A DNA stretch of 64,000 nt from an uncultured Lachnospiraceae bacterium (GTDB lineage Bacteria; Bacillota; Clostridia; Lachnospirales; Lachnospiraceae), in assembly GCA_902783375.1 (NCBI GenBank), contig CACZQN010000031.1, forward strand, positions 179,817-243,816, written 5' to 3'. The notes under the pieces were generated by a model. It worked only from the letters and a program-made list of their open reading frames with translations. It searched no databases and was not told the origin of the DNA. Shown piece after piece: positions 1 to 8,385 of the stretch; positions within the stretch are counted from its first letter, which is position 1; each line of letters opens with the position of its first letter. Made by a program: the position numbers and the translations under genes.

Positions 1-193
1 CGCACAGGCACTGTTCGCAAAGGTTTATGAGCAGAACCAGGCACAGGCAAATGCCGGTGCAGGTGCCGGTCCGGATATGAGCGGTTTCAACGGCGGCGCT
101 TATCAGAATCCGAACGGCGGCGCTTATCAGAATCCGAACGGCGGCAACGGCGGCAACGATGATGTCGTAGACGGCGACTTCAGAGAAGTCTGA
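1..193 (+). CDS. dnaK: Chaperone DnaK, C-terminal end (partial)
   Basis: The reading frame is open from base 2 to the TGA at 191-193; the gene starts before the window. The visible 63 residues are the disordered Gly/Asn/Gln-rich tail that follows the lid of Hsp70 proteins. It ends in an acidic DDVVDGDFREV-like motif, typical of the DnaK C-terminus in Firmicutes. dnaJ follows on the same strand, which supports the call. The tail contains a perfect 24-bp tandem duplication (92-115 and 116-139) encoding two copies of GGAYQNPN. DnaK is a cytoplasmic ATP-dependent chaperone working with DnaJ and GrpE. Confidence 0.9.
   Translation, partial: AQALFAKVYEQNQAQANAGAGAGPDMSGFNGGAYQNPNGGAYQNPNGGNGGNDDVVDGDFREV
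92..139 (+). repeat. 24-bp perfect tandem duplication in the dnaK tail
   Basis: Bases 92-115 and 116-139 are identical and in frame, each encoding GGAYQNPN in the disordered C-terminal tail of DnaK. The unit is a multiple of three, so a change in copy number would not break the gene. Confidence 0.85.
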
Positions 194-226
194 TGAATCG
201 AATTTTTAACTTGCAATAAAACACAG

Positions 227-287
227 GATGCAGTATGATGGCTCTTGCCGTGTGGTTTTTCATGGCGCATCGCCATGATACTGCATC
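227..287 (+). promoter_or_regulatory. Two mutually exclusive hairpins between dnaK and dnaJ
   Basis: The arms 227-241 and 273-287 are complementary over 15 bases with one mismatch. Inside this, 261-267 and 271-277 form a second perfect 7-bp hairpin that uses part of the right outer arm, so both stems cannot form fully at once. The element lies in the 132-base dnaK-dnaJ gap, upstream of the dnaJ ribosome site. An attenuator, RNA-processing or mRNA-stability role is inference. Confidence 0.5.
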
Positions 288-325
288 GCTTGTTGTTAGA
301 AAGAAACAGGAGAGAACGAAGTCGA

Positions 326-1513
326 ATGGCAGAACAGAAACGTGACTATTATGAAGTGCTCGGTGTCAGCCGGGATGCTTCGGATGATGATCTGAAGAAA
401 GCGTACAGACAGCTGGCGAAGAAGTATCATCCGGATATGAACCCGGGCGACAAAGATGCAGAAGCAAAATTCAAGGAAGCCTCGGAAGCTTATGGTGTTC
501 TCTCTGATCCCGAAAAGAGAAGACAGTATGACCAGTTTGGTCATGCAGCATTTGACCAGACAGCAGGCGGCGGTGGCGGATTTGACTTCTCCGGTATGGA
601 TGTCAATGATATCTTCAGCAGCTTCTTCGGCGATGGATTTGATTTCTTTGGCGGTGGCAGCAGAAGAACCCGCTCGGCGAATGCGCCGGCGAAGGGTGCG
701 AACCTGCGGACATCCGTGCGGATTTCCTTCCAGGAAGCCGTCTTCGGCTGCAAGAAGGAGATTCAGCTGAATCTCAAGGACCCGTGCCCGACCTGCGGCG
801 GAACCGGGGCGAAGCCCGGGACATCACCGGAGACCTGTTCGAAGTGCGGCGGATCCGGCCAGGTGGTATTTACACAGCAGTCCCTCTTCGGTATGGTCCG
901 GAATGTCCAGGCCTGCCCGGACTGCAGAGGTACCGGACGGATCATCAAGGATAAGTGCCCGAACTGCCGTGGTGACGGCTATGTGACGAACCGGAAGACC
1001 ATCGAGGTGACCATTCCTGCCGGAATTGATGACGGACAGAGCGTCCGGATCCGGGAGAAAGGGGAACCGGGAATCAACGGCGGCGAGCGCGGCGATCTTC
1101 TGGTCGAAGTTATTGTCGCTCCGTCCACTGAATTTGCAAGAGACGGCTACGATATCTACTCCCAGGTGCCGATTTCCTTCACACAGGCTGCACTGGGCGG
1201 TGATATCCGGATCGCTACGGTTGACGGTGACGTGATCTATAAGGTCAAGCCCGGTACGCAGACGAACACCAGAGTCCGCCTGCGCGGCAAAGGTGTTCCG
1301 ACCCTTCGGAACAAGGACCTCAGAGGCGATCACTATGTGACACTGCTGGTCCAGACACCGGAGTCTCTGACTGCCGAGCAGAGAAGGATTCTCGAAGAGT
1401 TTGATGCGACGCTTGACACCAGATGGTCCGCGAAAGCTGACAAGGCTGCAGGATCCGAGAAGAAGAGCAAAAAGAAAAAGTTCACGGAAAAGCTGAACGA
1501 GATATTTGATTAA
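326..1513 (+). CDS. dnaJ: Chaperone protein DnaJ
   Basis: This is the Hsp40 co-chaperone that stimulates DnaK ATPase activity and delivers unfolded substrates. The 395-residue protein has full family architecture: a J domain with the HPD motif at residues 35-37, a Gly/Phe-rich linker, four CxxCxGxG zinc motifs ([32 protein letters not shown]) and the C-terminal substrate-binding domain. The start at 326 is chosen because AGGAGA lies at 308-313 and the protein then begins [14 protein letters not shown], as in homologues. A frame extension back to a TTG at 245 would add 27 unrelated residues. It follows dnaK in the usual order. Confidence 0.97.
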   Translation: MAEQKRDYYEVLGVSRDASDDDLKKAYRQLAKKYHPDMNPGDKDAEAKFKEASEAYGVLSDPEKRRQYDQFGHAAFDQTAGGGGGFDFSGMDVNDIFSSFFGDGFDFFGGGSRRTRSANAPAKGANLRTSVRISFQEAVFGCKKEIQLNLKDPCPTCGGTGAKPGTSPETCSKCGGSGQVVFTQQSLFGMVRNVQACPDCRGTGRIIKDKCPNCRGDGYVTNRKTIEVTIPAGIDDGQSVRIREKGEPGINGGERGDLLVEVIVAPSTEFARDGYDIYSQVPISFTQAALGGDIRIATVDGDVIYKVKPGTQTNTRVRLRGKGVPTLRNKDLRGDHYVTLLVQTPESLTAEQRRILEEFDATLDTRWSAKADKAAGSEKKSKKKKFTEKLNEIFD

Positions 1514-1516
1514 AGA

Positions 1517-1559
1517 AACTGTCAGGGGCTGGCAAGTATTTTACCAGTCCCTGACAGTT
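1517..1559 (+). terminator. Long hairpin after dnaJ
   Basis: AACTGTCAGGG at 1517 onward pairs with CCCTGACAGTT ending at 1559, extended inward by GCTGG/CCAG. No clean T-run follows, so this may be an imperfect terminator or an mRNA-stabilising hairpin. prmA starts 18 bases later. Confidence 0.55.
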
Positions 1560-1576
1560 GCGGTTAGGATTCTTTT

Positions 1577-2611
1577 ATGAAATGGCTGAAATATTCCCTG
1601 AAAACAACAACGGCGGCGGTGGATCTGATCAGTGAGATCCTCTCGGAACTGGGGGTCTCCGGAATCGAGATTGAGGACCATGTTCCACTGAGCGAGGAAG
1701 AGAAGGCGCAGATGTATGTCGATATTCTCCCGGAGACAGGGGAAGATGACGGCACGGCGGTCATTTCCTTCTACCTCGAAGAAGCAGAAGAAGGAGATGC
1801 GGATTTTAATCCTGCCCTGTACAACAGCGGGACTGCCATCCTCGCACCGGAAGCGGTTGATGCCCATGCGGTGCTTTCTTCGCTGATGGAACAGGCCGCG
1901 GATCTTAAGACCTTCGGCATTGATCCGGGACCGCTGACGGTGAGCGTGAGCGAGACGGAAGATGAGGACTGGGCAGAAAGCTGGAAAGCATATTTTCATG
2001 CCTTTACCATCGGAGAGAAGGTGCGGATCGCACCGACCTGGGAAGAGGAAGATGAAGCGGATGCGGACCTTGTGACCCTCCGCATCGATCCGGGCATCGC
2101 GTTCGGAACCGGAACGCATGAGACGACGAAGCTCTGTGTGGAAGCACTGATCCGTTACATTATGGGCGACGAGGATCTTCTCGATGTCGGCTGCGGAAGC
2201 GGAATTCTTTCCATGGCGGCACTGGGACTCGGTGCAGGTCATGCGCTGGCGATCGATATCGATCCGGTCGCGACGGAAGTCGCAAAAGAGAATTTCGTGG
2301 TCAATGGTTTTCCGGAGAAGTCGTATGAGGTTCTGACCGGCGACCTGATCACCGATGAGACACTCTTCCGGAAGACTGCCGAGAAGACATATCCGGTCAT
2401 CGTGGCGAATATCCTGGCACCGGTCCTTGTCGAGCTGACGCCGGTCATCAAGCCACTTCTGATGCCGGGCGGAATCTACATCACCTCCGGTATTGTCGAA
2501 GAGCGCGCAGAAGAAGTGAAACAGGCGATCGAAGATGCAGGCATGACGCTTCTGGAAGAGAATCATGAGAATGACTGGGTCTGCCTGATTGCCGAGAATC
2601 CGGCAGAATAA
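1577..2611 (+). CDS. prmA: Ribosomal protein L11 methyltransferase
   Basis: PrmA uses S-adenosylmethionine to trimethylate ribosomal protein L11 in the cytoplasm. The 344-residue protein has the PrmA signatures: a substrate-recognition N-terminal domain, the DPGIAFGTGTHETT segment, the SAM motif DVGCGSGILSMAALGLGA and the VANILAPVL catalytic-loop region. AGGA at 1566-1569 sets the ATG at 1577. The start of rsmE 13 bases downstream indicates co-transcription; dnaJ-prmA-rsmE is a conserved arrangement in Firmicutes. Confidence 0.95.
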   Translation: MKWLKYSLKTTTAAVDLISEILSELGVSGIEIEDHVPLSEEEKAQMYVDILPETGEDDGTAVISFYLEEAEEGDADFNPALYNSGTAILAPEAVDAHAVLSSLMEQAADLKTFGIDPGPLTVSVSETEDEDWAESWKAYFHAFTIGEKVRIAPTWEEEDEADADLVTLRIDPGIAFGTGTHETTKLCVEALIRYIMGDEDLLDVGCGSGILSMAALGLGAGHALAIDIDPVATEVAKENFVVNGFPEKSYEVLTGDLITDETLFRKTAEKTYPVIVANILAPVLVELTPVIKPLLMPGGIYITSGIVEERAEEVKQAIEDAGMTLLEENHENDWVCLIAENPAE

Positions 2612-2623
2612 GGAGAAAGACGG

Positions 2624-3388
2624 ATGCCGAAGTTTTTTGTGGAACCGGAGCAGATTGCCGGTGATTTCTGCCGGATCGAGGGCGCGGACGTCCCGCATAT
2701 CCGCGGTGCACTGCGGATGGCTGTCGGTGATGCCATTGATCTGTCTGCGGGCGACGGCGATCTCTGCCGCGGCCGGATCGAGCAGATCGAGAAAGATGTG
2801 ATCACGGTCCGGATCCTTGAAAAGATACCGGGCATGGCAGAACTGCCGGTCCGGATCACGCTGTATCAGGGACTTCCGAAGAAGGATAAACTGGAATGGA
2901 TCACGCAGAAAGCGGTGGAGCTCGGGGCTTCGGAGATCGTTCCTGTCCTGATGGATCGAAGCGTTGCAAAGCCGGGAGATGAAAAGAAGGAGAACCGGAA
3001 GAATGAGCGGCTCTCCCTGATTGCAAGGGAAGCGGCTGTTCAGAGCGGACGCGACCTGATCCCGGCCGTTCTGCCGGTCATGTCTTTCAAGGAAGCGGTT
3101 CTCCGCGCAGAATCGGAGCCAGATGCGCTCTGCCTGATCCCGTATGAAGACTGTGATGCAGAAACCATGCAGGAGACAAGAGATCTGCTGTTCTCCGGCA
3201 CAGCCCGTCAGATCAGTATCTTCATCGGCCCGGAAGGCGGTATCGCACCGGAAGAACTGGAATATGCAAAAGAACATGGCATACGGCCGATCTCTTTGGG
3301 CGGGAGGATCCTCCGGACGGAGACAGCAGCAATTGCAGTGCTGTCGGTCCTTTCCATCGCCTATGACCATCTACCAGACAGAAAGTGA
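2624..3388 (+). CDS. rsmE: 16S rRNA (uracil(1498)-N(3))-methyltransferase
   Basis: RsmE methylates N3 of U1498 in 16S rRNA using SAM. The 254-residue protein has an N-terminal PUA-like domain and a C-terminal SPOUT knot. It shows LPKKDKLEWITQKAVELG and the knot motifs FIGPEGGIAPEE and SLGGRILRTETAAIA that define the family. It lies 13 bases after prmA and 11 bases before the desulfurase, in the same orientation, so it is probably part of one operon. Confidence 0.95.
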   Translation: MPKFFVEPEQIAGDFCRIEGADVPHIRGALRMAVGDAIDLSAGDGDLCRGRIEQIEKDVITVRILEKIPGMAELPVRITLYQGLPKKDKLEWITQKAVELGASEIVPVLMDRSVAKPGDEKKENRKNERLSLIAREAAVQSGRDLIPAVLPVMSFKEAVLRAESEPDALCLIPYEDCDAETMQETRDLLFSGTARQISIFIGPEGGIAPEELEYAKEHGIRPISLGGRILRTETAAIAVLSVLSIAYDHLPDRK

Positions 3389-3398
3389 ATGAATCAAC

Positions 3399-4595
3399 AT
3401 GGATTGTTATCTCGATAATTCTGCTACGACAAAACCGACGGATGCCGTCGTCGAAGCCATGCTCCATGTGCTCCGCGACGACTTCGGTAATCCTTCCTCT
3501 CTGCATGCCAAGGGCGTCGAGGCAGAAGAAGTCGTCAAGGATGCCAGAGTGAAGATTGCAGCGACGCTCCGGGTGAAGCCGAAAGAGATTCTGTTCACCA
3601 GCGGCGGGACGGAATCGAACAACCAGGCGCTGATCGGTGCGGCGAGAGCCAGACACCGGCACGGAAAACACATTATTTCCACCTGTTTTGAGCATCCTTC
3701 TGTCTATGAAACACTTGAATTCCTGCGCAGAGAAGGTTATGATGTGGACTATCTTCCGGTCGATGCCATGGGACATGTGGACCCGGAACTGCTGGAAGCG
3801 ACGATCCGAGAGGATACCATCCTGGTTTCCACGATGTTTGTCAACAATGAGGTCGGAGCTGTTCAGGATATCGAAGCGCTCAGCAGGCGGATTCATGCAA
3901 AGAATCCGGAGATCCTTTACCACGTGGATGCTATCCAGGCCTACGGTAAGCTGCTGATTCGTCCACAGCAGATGGGTATTGATCTGATGAGTGTCTCCGG
4001 ACACAAGATCCACGGACCGAAAGGAAGCGGATTCCTCTACGTGCGGGACGGTGTGCGGATTCTGCCGTATATCTATGGCGGAGGGCAGGAGAAGAATCTT
4101 CGCTCCGGCACGGAGAATGTCCCGGGGATCGCAGGCCTCGGTGCGGCTGCGCACGAGATCTATACCGATTTCCAGGAGAAGCAGAATCATCTGTTCCGGC
4201 TGAAGACGCGGATGATCGGAGAACTGCTGCGGGAGATCCCGGATGTGCGGATCCACGCTGTGGAACTGTCGGATACAATGGATGACGAGGTACTCGAGGC
4301 GGCGGTACGGAAAACAGCTCCGCACATCGTCAGTGCCGCATTTCCGCCGATCCGCGCGGAAGTCCTGCTGCACGCCCTTGAAGATAAGGGGATCTATGTG
4401 TCCTCAGGATCGGCCTGCGCATCGAACCATCCGGCGATCAGCGGTACCCTGAAGGGCATCGGTGTCCCGGAGGAAGAGCTGACGACAACCCTGCGGTTCA
4501 GTTTTTCCGTGCACACGACCGAGGAAGAGGTCCTCTACGCGGTCCAGGCACTGCGCGAGCTGGTACCAATCCTGTCAAGATTTGTCCGCAGATGA
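3399..4595 (+). CDS. Cysteine desulfurase (NifS/IscS family)
   Basis: This is a pyridoxal-phosphate enzyme that takes sulfur from cysteine as an enzyme-bound persulfide. The 398-residue protein has the fold-type I aminotransferase signatures: TSGGTESNNQA, the Schiff-base lysine segment SGHKIHGPKGSGF, and a GGGQEKNLRSGTENVPG loop. The catalytic cysteine is in SSGSACASNHP near the C-terminus. It sits 18 bases upstream of thiI. Known Firmicute pairs of this type (NifZ-ThiI in Bacillus) supply sulfur for 4-thiouridine in tRNA, so that is the likely job here (inference). A general role in Fe-S cluster assembly cannot be excluded. Confidence 0.93.
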   Translation: MDCYLDNSATTKPTDAVVEAMLHVLRDDFGNPSSLHAKGVEAEEVVKDARVKIAATLRVKPKEILFTSGGTESNNQALIGAARARHRHGKHIISTCFEHPSVYETLEFLRREGYDVDYLPVDAMGHVDPELLEATIREDTILVSTMFVNNEVGAVQDIEALSRRIHAKNPEILYHVDAIQAYGKLLIRPQQMGIDLMSVSGHKIHGPKGSGFLYVRDGVRILPYIYGGGQEKNLRSGTENVPGIAGLGAAAHEIYTDFQEKQNHLFRLKTRMIGELLREIPDVRIHAVELSDTMDDEVLEAAVRKTAPHIVSAAFPPIRAEVLLHALEDKGIYVSSGSACASNHPAISGTLKGIGVPEEELTTTLRFSFSVHTTEEEVLYAVQALRELVPILSRFVRR

Positions 4596-4613
4596 TATGA
4601 AACGGAGGTTGCA

Positions 4614-5816
4614 ATGTCTGAAAACCTTTATCAGGCTTTTTTGATCAAATACGCCGAGATCGGGATCAAGGGGAAGAACCGGTTCCTGTTTGAGGATGCA
4701 CTGGTGCGCCGGATCCGGAGTGCCCTGCACCATGTGGAGGGACATTTTTCTGTCTACAAGGAGCCCGGCAGAATCTTTGTGGAGAGTCTCGAAGATTCCT
4801 ATGATTATGACGGTGCCGTGGCGGCACTGACCCGCGTGTTCGGTATTTCTTCCATCTGCCCGGTACAGATCGTGAAGACGCTCGATCCGATGGAGATGGT
4901 TGCAGCGGTTGTGGACTATGTCGGGAGAGTCTATCCGGACGGGAAGTTCACCTTCAAGGCGAAGTGCAAGCGCCCGAACAAGTCGGTTTCGATGACTTCA
5001 CCGGAACTCTGCGAAGAGATGGGGCATCAGATTATCGAGAAATTCCCGAATCTGACGGTCGATGTCCATGATCCGGAGAAGTATATCACTCTGGAAGTCA
5101 GAGAACGCGCCTATATTTATTCCGAGATCATCAAGGGTGCCGGCGGCATGCCGGTCGGGACGGCCGGGAAGGCAATGAGCCTGCTGTCCGGCGGTATCGA
5201 TTCCCCTGTCGCGACCTGGATGGTTGCGAAGCGCGGCGTCGATGTGGAGGCCATCTATTTCCATGCGCCGCCGTACACCAGCGAGCGTGCGAAGATGAAG
5301 GTCGTGGATCTGGCGAGAATCGTGGCGCGCTATGCCGGAACCATCCGCCTGCATGTGATCAACTTTACGGAGATCCAGCTGGCGATCTATGAGAAGTGCC
5401 CGCATGACGAACTGACGATCATCATGCGCCGCTATATGATGAAGATTGCGGAGAGAATTGCGAGAAATGAAGAGTGTATCGGCCTGGTGACCGGAGAGAG
5501 CATCGGCCAGGTGGCGAGCCAGACCATGCAGAGTCTTGCTGCAACCAATGCAGTCTGCACGATGCCTGTCTACCGTCCGCTGATTGCATTCGATAAACAG
5601 GACATCGTTTCGATTGCCGAGAAGATCGATACATTTGAAACATCGATTCTTCCGTATGAAGACTGCTGCACCATCTTTGTCGCAAAGCATCCGGTGACGA
5701 AGCCGACGCTTGCGCGGATTGAGAAGTCCGAGAAGAAGCTGGCAGACGTGATCGATGAGATGGTGGAAAAGGCCATTGCTGAAGATGAACTGATCATCTG
5801 CAGACCGATGCCGTAA
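4614..5816 (+). CDS. thiI: tRNA 4-thiouridine synthase ThiI
   Basis: ThiI adenylates tRNA U8 and transfers sulfur to make 4-thiouridine. The 400-residue protein has an N-terminal ferredoxin-like plus THUMP region, then the PP-loop pyrophosphatase motif SLLSGGIDSPVA near residue 190. The PYEDCCTIFVAKHP segment near the end holds conserved cysteines. It lacks the rhodanese extension of E. coli ThiI, as is usual in Firmicutes. AACGGAGG lies just before the start. It is the last gene of the dnaJ-to-thiI run and ends at a bidirectional hairpin. Confidence 0.95.
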   Translation: MSENLYQAFLIKYAEIGIKGKNRFLFEDALVRRIRSALHHVEGHFSVYKEPGRIFVESLEDSYDYDGAVAALTRVFGISSICPVQIVKTLDPMEMVAAVVDYVGRVYPDGKFTFKAKCKRPNKSVSMTSPELCEEMGHQIIEKFPNLTVDVHDPEKYITLEVRERAYIYSEIIKGAGGMPVGTAGKAMSLLSGGIDSPVATWMVAKRGVDVEAIYFHAPPYTSERAKMKVVDLARIVARYAGTIRLHVINFTEIQLAIYEKCPHDELTIIMRRYMMKIAERIARNEECIGLVTGESIGQVASQTMQSLAATNAVCTMPVYRPLIAFDKQDIVSIAEKIDTFETSILPYEDCCTIFVAKHPVTKPTLARIEKSEKKLADVIDEMVEKAIAEDELIICRPMP

Positions 5817-5834
5817 GAGCGCACAAAAGAAAAA

Positions 5835-5867
5835 GGGGCCTGAGGCCGCAGAACGGCCTTAAGCCCC
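5835..5867. terminator. Bidirectional terminator between thiI and the HPr-like gene
   Basis: GGGGC (5835) and AGGCCG pair with CGGCCT and GCCCC (to 5867). Read on the minus strand the stem is followed by a long T-rich run, so it fits best as the terminator of the HPr-like gene. It may also stop thiI transcription. Confidence 0.8.
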
Positions 5868-5916
5868 CAATCTGTTTTATTGTGCAGATACCGGATCAGA
5901 TCCGGCGTGTTCCTTC

Positions 5917-6147
5917 TTACAGGAGGAACGGTGCCAGCTGTCTGATGACAGCTTCGTACTGATTATCATCGTGGATCTTCAGATCAATTGGCTTTGAAAG
6001 ATCGAGGCTGAAGATGCCCATGATCGACTTGGCGTCAATGACATAACGACCGGAGACCAGGTCAAAATCAGAATCGAATTTATTGATCTCGCTGACAAAA
6101 GCTTTTACCTTATCGATGGAATCCAGAGAAATCTGAACAGTTTTCAT
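5917..6147 (-). CDS. HPr-like protein lacking the phospho-histidine
   Basis: This 76-residue protein has HPr length and the HPr regulatory-site region (DAKSIMGIFSLDLSKPI, equivalent to KSIMGVMSL around Ser46). The segment that should carry the phosphoacceptor, normally GIHARPA near residue 15, reads SIDKVKAFVSEINKF and has no histidine. It therefore cannot act as a normal PTS phosphocarrier. The serine equivalent to Ser46 is kept, so a role as a regulatory HPr or Crh paralogue is possible (inference). It is monocistronic, with a clear promoter, an AAGGAGGT ribosome site and a terminator. Confidence 0.75.
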   Translation of the reverse strand: MKTVQISLDSIDKVKAFVSEINKFDSDFDLVSGRYVIDAKSIMGIFSLDLSKPIDLKIHDDNQYEAVIRQLAPFLL

Positions 6148-6181
6148 AGATTAAACCTCCTTGCTCTTTTGATCATGCCTT

Positions 6182-6210
6182 ATAGTAGCGGACAAGTAGC
6201 AAGTTGTCAA
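6182..6210 (-). promoter_or_regulatory. Sigma-A-type promoter of the HPr-like gene
   Basis: On the minus strand, TTGACA (6205-6210) is followed by 17 bases and TACTAT (6182-6187), about 35 bases upstream of the start codon at 6147. An AAGGAGGT ribosome site lies between. Confidence 0.7.
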
Positions 6211-6236
6211 TGTTAAATTTTGGAGATTTTGCTTTA

Positions 6237-7565
6237 ATGATGAAGAAAGCAGCCTTTTTAAGCCTTGGTTGTAAAGTAAATGCCTATGAGACGGAAGCCA
6301 TGCAGGAACTGTTCCGCCAGGCAGGCTATGCCATCGTCCCCTTTGAGGAGGAGAGCGACGTCTATGTCGTGAATACCTGCACGGTGACTCAGATCGCCGA
6401 TAAGAAGAGCAGGCAGATGCTGCACCGGGCAAAAAAGAAGAATCCGGAAGCTGTCGTGATTGCGGTCGGCTGCTATGTGGAAGCGGAACATTCGAGACTG
6501 GATCTCGATGATGCGGTGGATATTCTGATCGGAACCAGAAATAAGGGAAAGATTCTGAACCTGCTGCAGGCGTATTCAGAAGGGACATACACGAAGTGTC
6601 CGGTATCACAGGAACCGGAAGAGGCTGGATATGAGGAACTGTCGGTATCCTCATCGGCAGATGGCCATGCACGGGCTTACCTGAAGATTCAGGATGGCTG
6701 CAACCAGTTCTGTTCCTATTGTATCATCCCCTATGTGCGGGGAAGGATCCGGAGCCGGTCCGAAAAAGAAATCCTTACAGAAGCACAGAAGCTCGCAGAG
6801 AATGGCTACCAGGAGATCGTGCTGACGGGCATCCATATCAGTTCCTACGGCGTGGACCGGTCCGGCGAGACGGAACTGCTGCAGCTGATCAAACATCTCG
6901 ATCAGATCCCGGGGATCCGCAGGATCCGCCTGGGAAGTCTGGAACCGCGGATCGTGACGGAAACTTTTGCAAAGGAACTGGCGAAATGCGAACATGTCTG
7001 CCCGCATTTCCACCTGTCATTGCAGAGCGGTTCTGATCATGTCCTGCGGCAGATGAACCGGCACTATACCAGAGAGGACTTCCTCGTGGCCTGCAGACTG
7101 CTGAAAGAAGCCTTTGACAGGCCGGGCATCACCACAGACCTGATTGCAGGCTTCCCGGGGGAGACGGAGGAAGACTTTGAGGACAGTCTCCGGATCATCG
7201 AAGAGGCCGGATTCCTGAAGGTCCATGTGTTCCCGTATTCCAGGCGGTCCGGAACCAGGGCGGACCGGATGCCGGATCAGGTCCCGGATGCCGAGAAGAA
7301 AAGGCGGGCACACCTGCTCTCCGAAGAAGAACAGCGTGTCTCGTTCCTGTATCTGCAGCAGTTCGCCGGGGATTCGGCAGAAGTGCTGGTGGAGGAAGAG
7401 GTAAAGGATGACCCGGAGATCGTGACCGGGCATACGGCAAACTATATCGAAGTGCGGATGCCAAAGCGGCTGGCAGGTGAACCGTATGCCGGGAAGATGG
7501 TGCGCGCTGAGCACCTGATTCCGGTCCAGGGATACGGTATGCCGACGATGATGACATTGTCGTGA
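6237..7565 (+). CDS. mtaB: tRNA threonylcarbamoyladenosine methylthiotransferase MtaB
   Basis: MtaB is a radical-SAM enzyme that converts t6A to ms2t6A at position 37 of tRNA. The N-terminal UPF0004 domain starts FLSLGCKVNAYETEAM; the GCKVN form distinguishes MtaB from MiaB and RimO. The radical-SAM cysteines are in DGCNQFCSYCIIPYVRGR and a TRAM domain ends the protein. GGAG at 6222-6225 supports a start at 6237 or the adjacent ATG at 6240; upstream in-frame starts at 6204 and 6210 lie before this site. It diverges from the HPr-like gene. Confidence 0.93.
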   Translation: MMKKAAFLSLGCKVNAYETEAMQELFRQAGYAIVPFEEESDVYVVNTCTVTQIADKKSRQMLHRAKKKNPEAVVIAVGCYVEAEHSRLDLDDAVDILIGTRNKGKILNLLQAYSEGTYTKCPVSQEPEEAGYEELSVSSSADGHARAYLKIQDGCNQFCSYCIIPYVRGRIRSRSEKEILTEAQKLAENGYQEIVLTGIHISSYGVDRSGETELLQLIKHLDQIPGIRRIRLGSLEPRIVTETFAKELAKCEHVCPHFHLSLQSGSDHVLRQMNRHYTREDFLVACRLLKEAFDRPGITTDLIAGFPGETEEDFEDSLRIIEEAGFLKVHVFPYSRRSGTRADRMPDQVPDAEKKRRAHLLSEEEQRVSFLYLQQFAGDSAEVLVEEEVKDDPEIVTGHTANYIEVRMPKRLAGEPYAGKMVRAEHLIPVQGYGMPTMMTLS

Positions 7566-7568
7566 TGC

Positions 7569-7597
7569 TTGCAATTATGCCGCATCTGCGGTATATT
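7569..7597 (+). promoter_or_regulatory. Candidate promoter for ireB-ruvX
   Basis: TTGCAA (7569-7574), a 17-base spacer and TATATT (7592-7597) lie just after mtaB. The spacer contains a small CCGCA/TGCGG hairpin. Transcription from here would carry the three-way-junction repeat at 7613-7687 in its 5' leader. Confidence 0.55.
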
Positions 7598-7612
7598 TAA
7601 CTATATATTACT

Positions 7613-7687
7613 ATTCAGGACCGACGCGTCTTATAGACTGCAGCTGCGCTGCTAATCGTTGCTTCGCAACTCTTGTTGGTTCTGAAT
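7613..7687 (+). repeat. Dispersed three-way-junction repeat, copy 1
   Basis: The ends ATTCAGGACCGAC and GTTGGTTCTGAAT pair over 13 positions with two G-U pairs. Inside are two hairpins, GCAGC-TGC-GCTGC and GTTGC-TTC-GCAAC, separated by TAATC. Bases 7651-7674 are identical to the reverse complement of 21226-21249 in copy 2. The element ends 16 bases before the ireB ribosome site. Confidence 0.8.
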
Positions 7688-7711
7688 AGTTCGATCTGAA
7701 TGGAGGGAGCC

Positions 7712-7969
7712 ATGGCAGAATTTCATACACAATATTTTAAGGAAGTGAACCGTCAGCAGGTCGATGTCAAGGAAGTGCTGCGCTTTGTCTATGAGCAGCT
7801 GATGGAGAAGGGTTATAACCCGGTGAACCAGATTGTCGGGTATATTATGTCCGGTGATCCGACATACATCACCAACCACAACGGTGCCAGAAGCAAGATC
7901 ATGCTGGTGGAGCGGGATGAACTGCTGGAAGAACTGATGCAGAATTACATCGAGACCCGGCTGCAATGA
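7712..7969 (+). CDS. ireB: IreB family regulatory protein (UPF0297)
   Basis: This 85-residue protein matches the IreB family: [19 protein letters not shown], then [19 protein letters not shown] and [14 protein letters not shown]. In Enterococcus IreB is a small phosphoprotein substrate of the PASTA kinase IreK and affects cephalosporin resistance; the role here is by homology only. AGGGAG at 7704-7709 would leave too little space for the ATG at 7712 in some readings, but the ATG at 7700 precedes this site altogether, and homologues begin near MAEFHTQYF. It overlaps ruvX by four bases, the usual ireB-ruvX-DUF1292 order. Confidence 0.92.
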   Translation: MAEFHTQYFKEVNRQQVDVKEVLRFVYEQLMEKGYNPVNQIVGYIMSGDPTYITNHNGARSKIMLVERDELLEELMQNYIETRLQ

Positions 7970-8385
7970 GAATTCTGGGGCTGGATTACGGCTCTCTGAC
8001 GGTCGGTGTCGCCGTGACGGATGCGCTCGGGATGACGGCGCAGGGACTCACGATTCTGAGAAGGGATCAGGAGAACAAGCTGCGGAAGACACTCCGGGAG
8101 ATCGAGGAGATTGTCAGGGAATATGATGTCACGACCATTGCGGTCGGCCTGCCGTTAAACATCGACGGCACGGAGGGCGAGCGCTGTGAGAAGGCGCGCG
8201 CTTTTGCAGCAATGGTGGAAAGCCGCACTCACGTCCCGGTTGTCATGGTCGATGAGCGGCTGACGAGCGTCGAAGCGGAAGAACTGATGGGAGAAGCAGG
8301 CCTTACGAAGGCTGAGAAGAAAAAACGGGTGGATCAGGTCGCTGCAGTCCTGATTCTGGAGGATTATTTACATGGATTACAGTGA
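7966..8385 (+). CDS. ruvX: YqgF/RuvX family nuclease
   Basis: This RNase H-fold protein of 139 residues belongs to the YqgF family, linked to pre-16S rRNA 5'-end processing and proposed as a Holliday-junction resolvase. Visible motifs are [17 protein letters not shown] with the first catalytic aspartate, [14 protein letters not shown], and [14 protein letters not shown] near the end. Its ATG overlaps the ireB stop, and its own end overlaps the start of the next gene by 14 bases, so translation is probably coupled. Confidence 0.94.
   Translation: MRILGLDYGSLTVGVAVTDALGMTAQGLTILRRDQENKLRKTLREIEEIVREYDVTTIAVGLPLNIDGTEGERCEKARAFAAMVESRTHVPVVMVDERLTSVEAEELMGEAGLTKAEKKKRVDQVAAVLILEDYLHGLQ

Noticed and set aside
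245..325. Longer dnaJ with a TTG start
   Set aside because: The extra 27 residues do not match DnaJ, overlap the intergenic hairpins and lie upstream of the ribosome site at 308-313.
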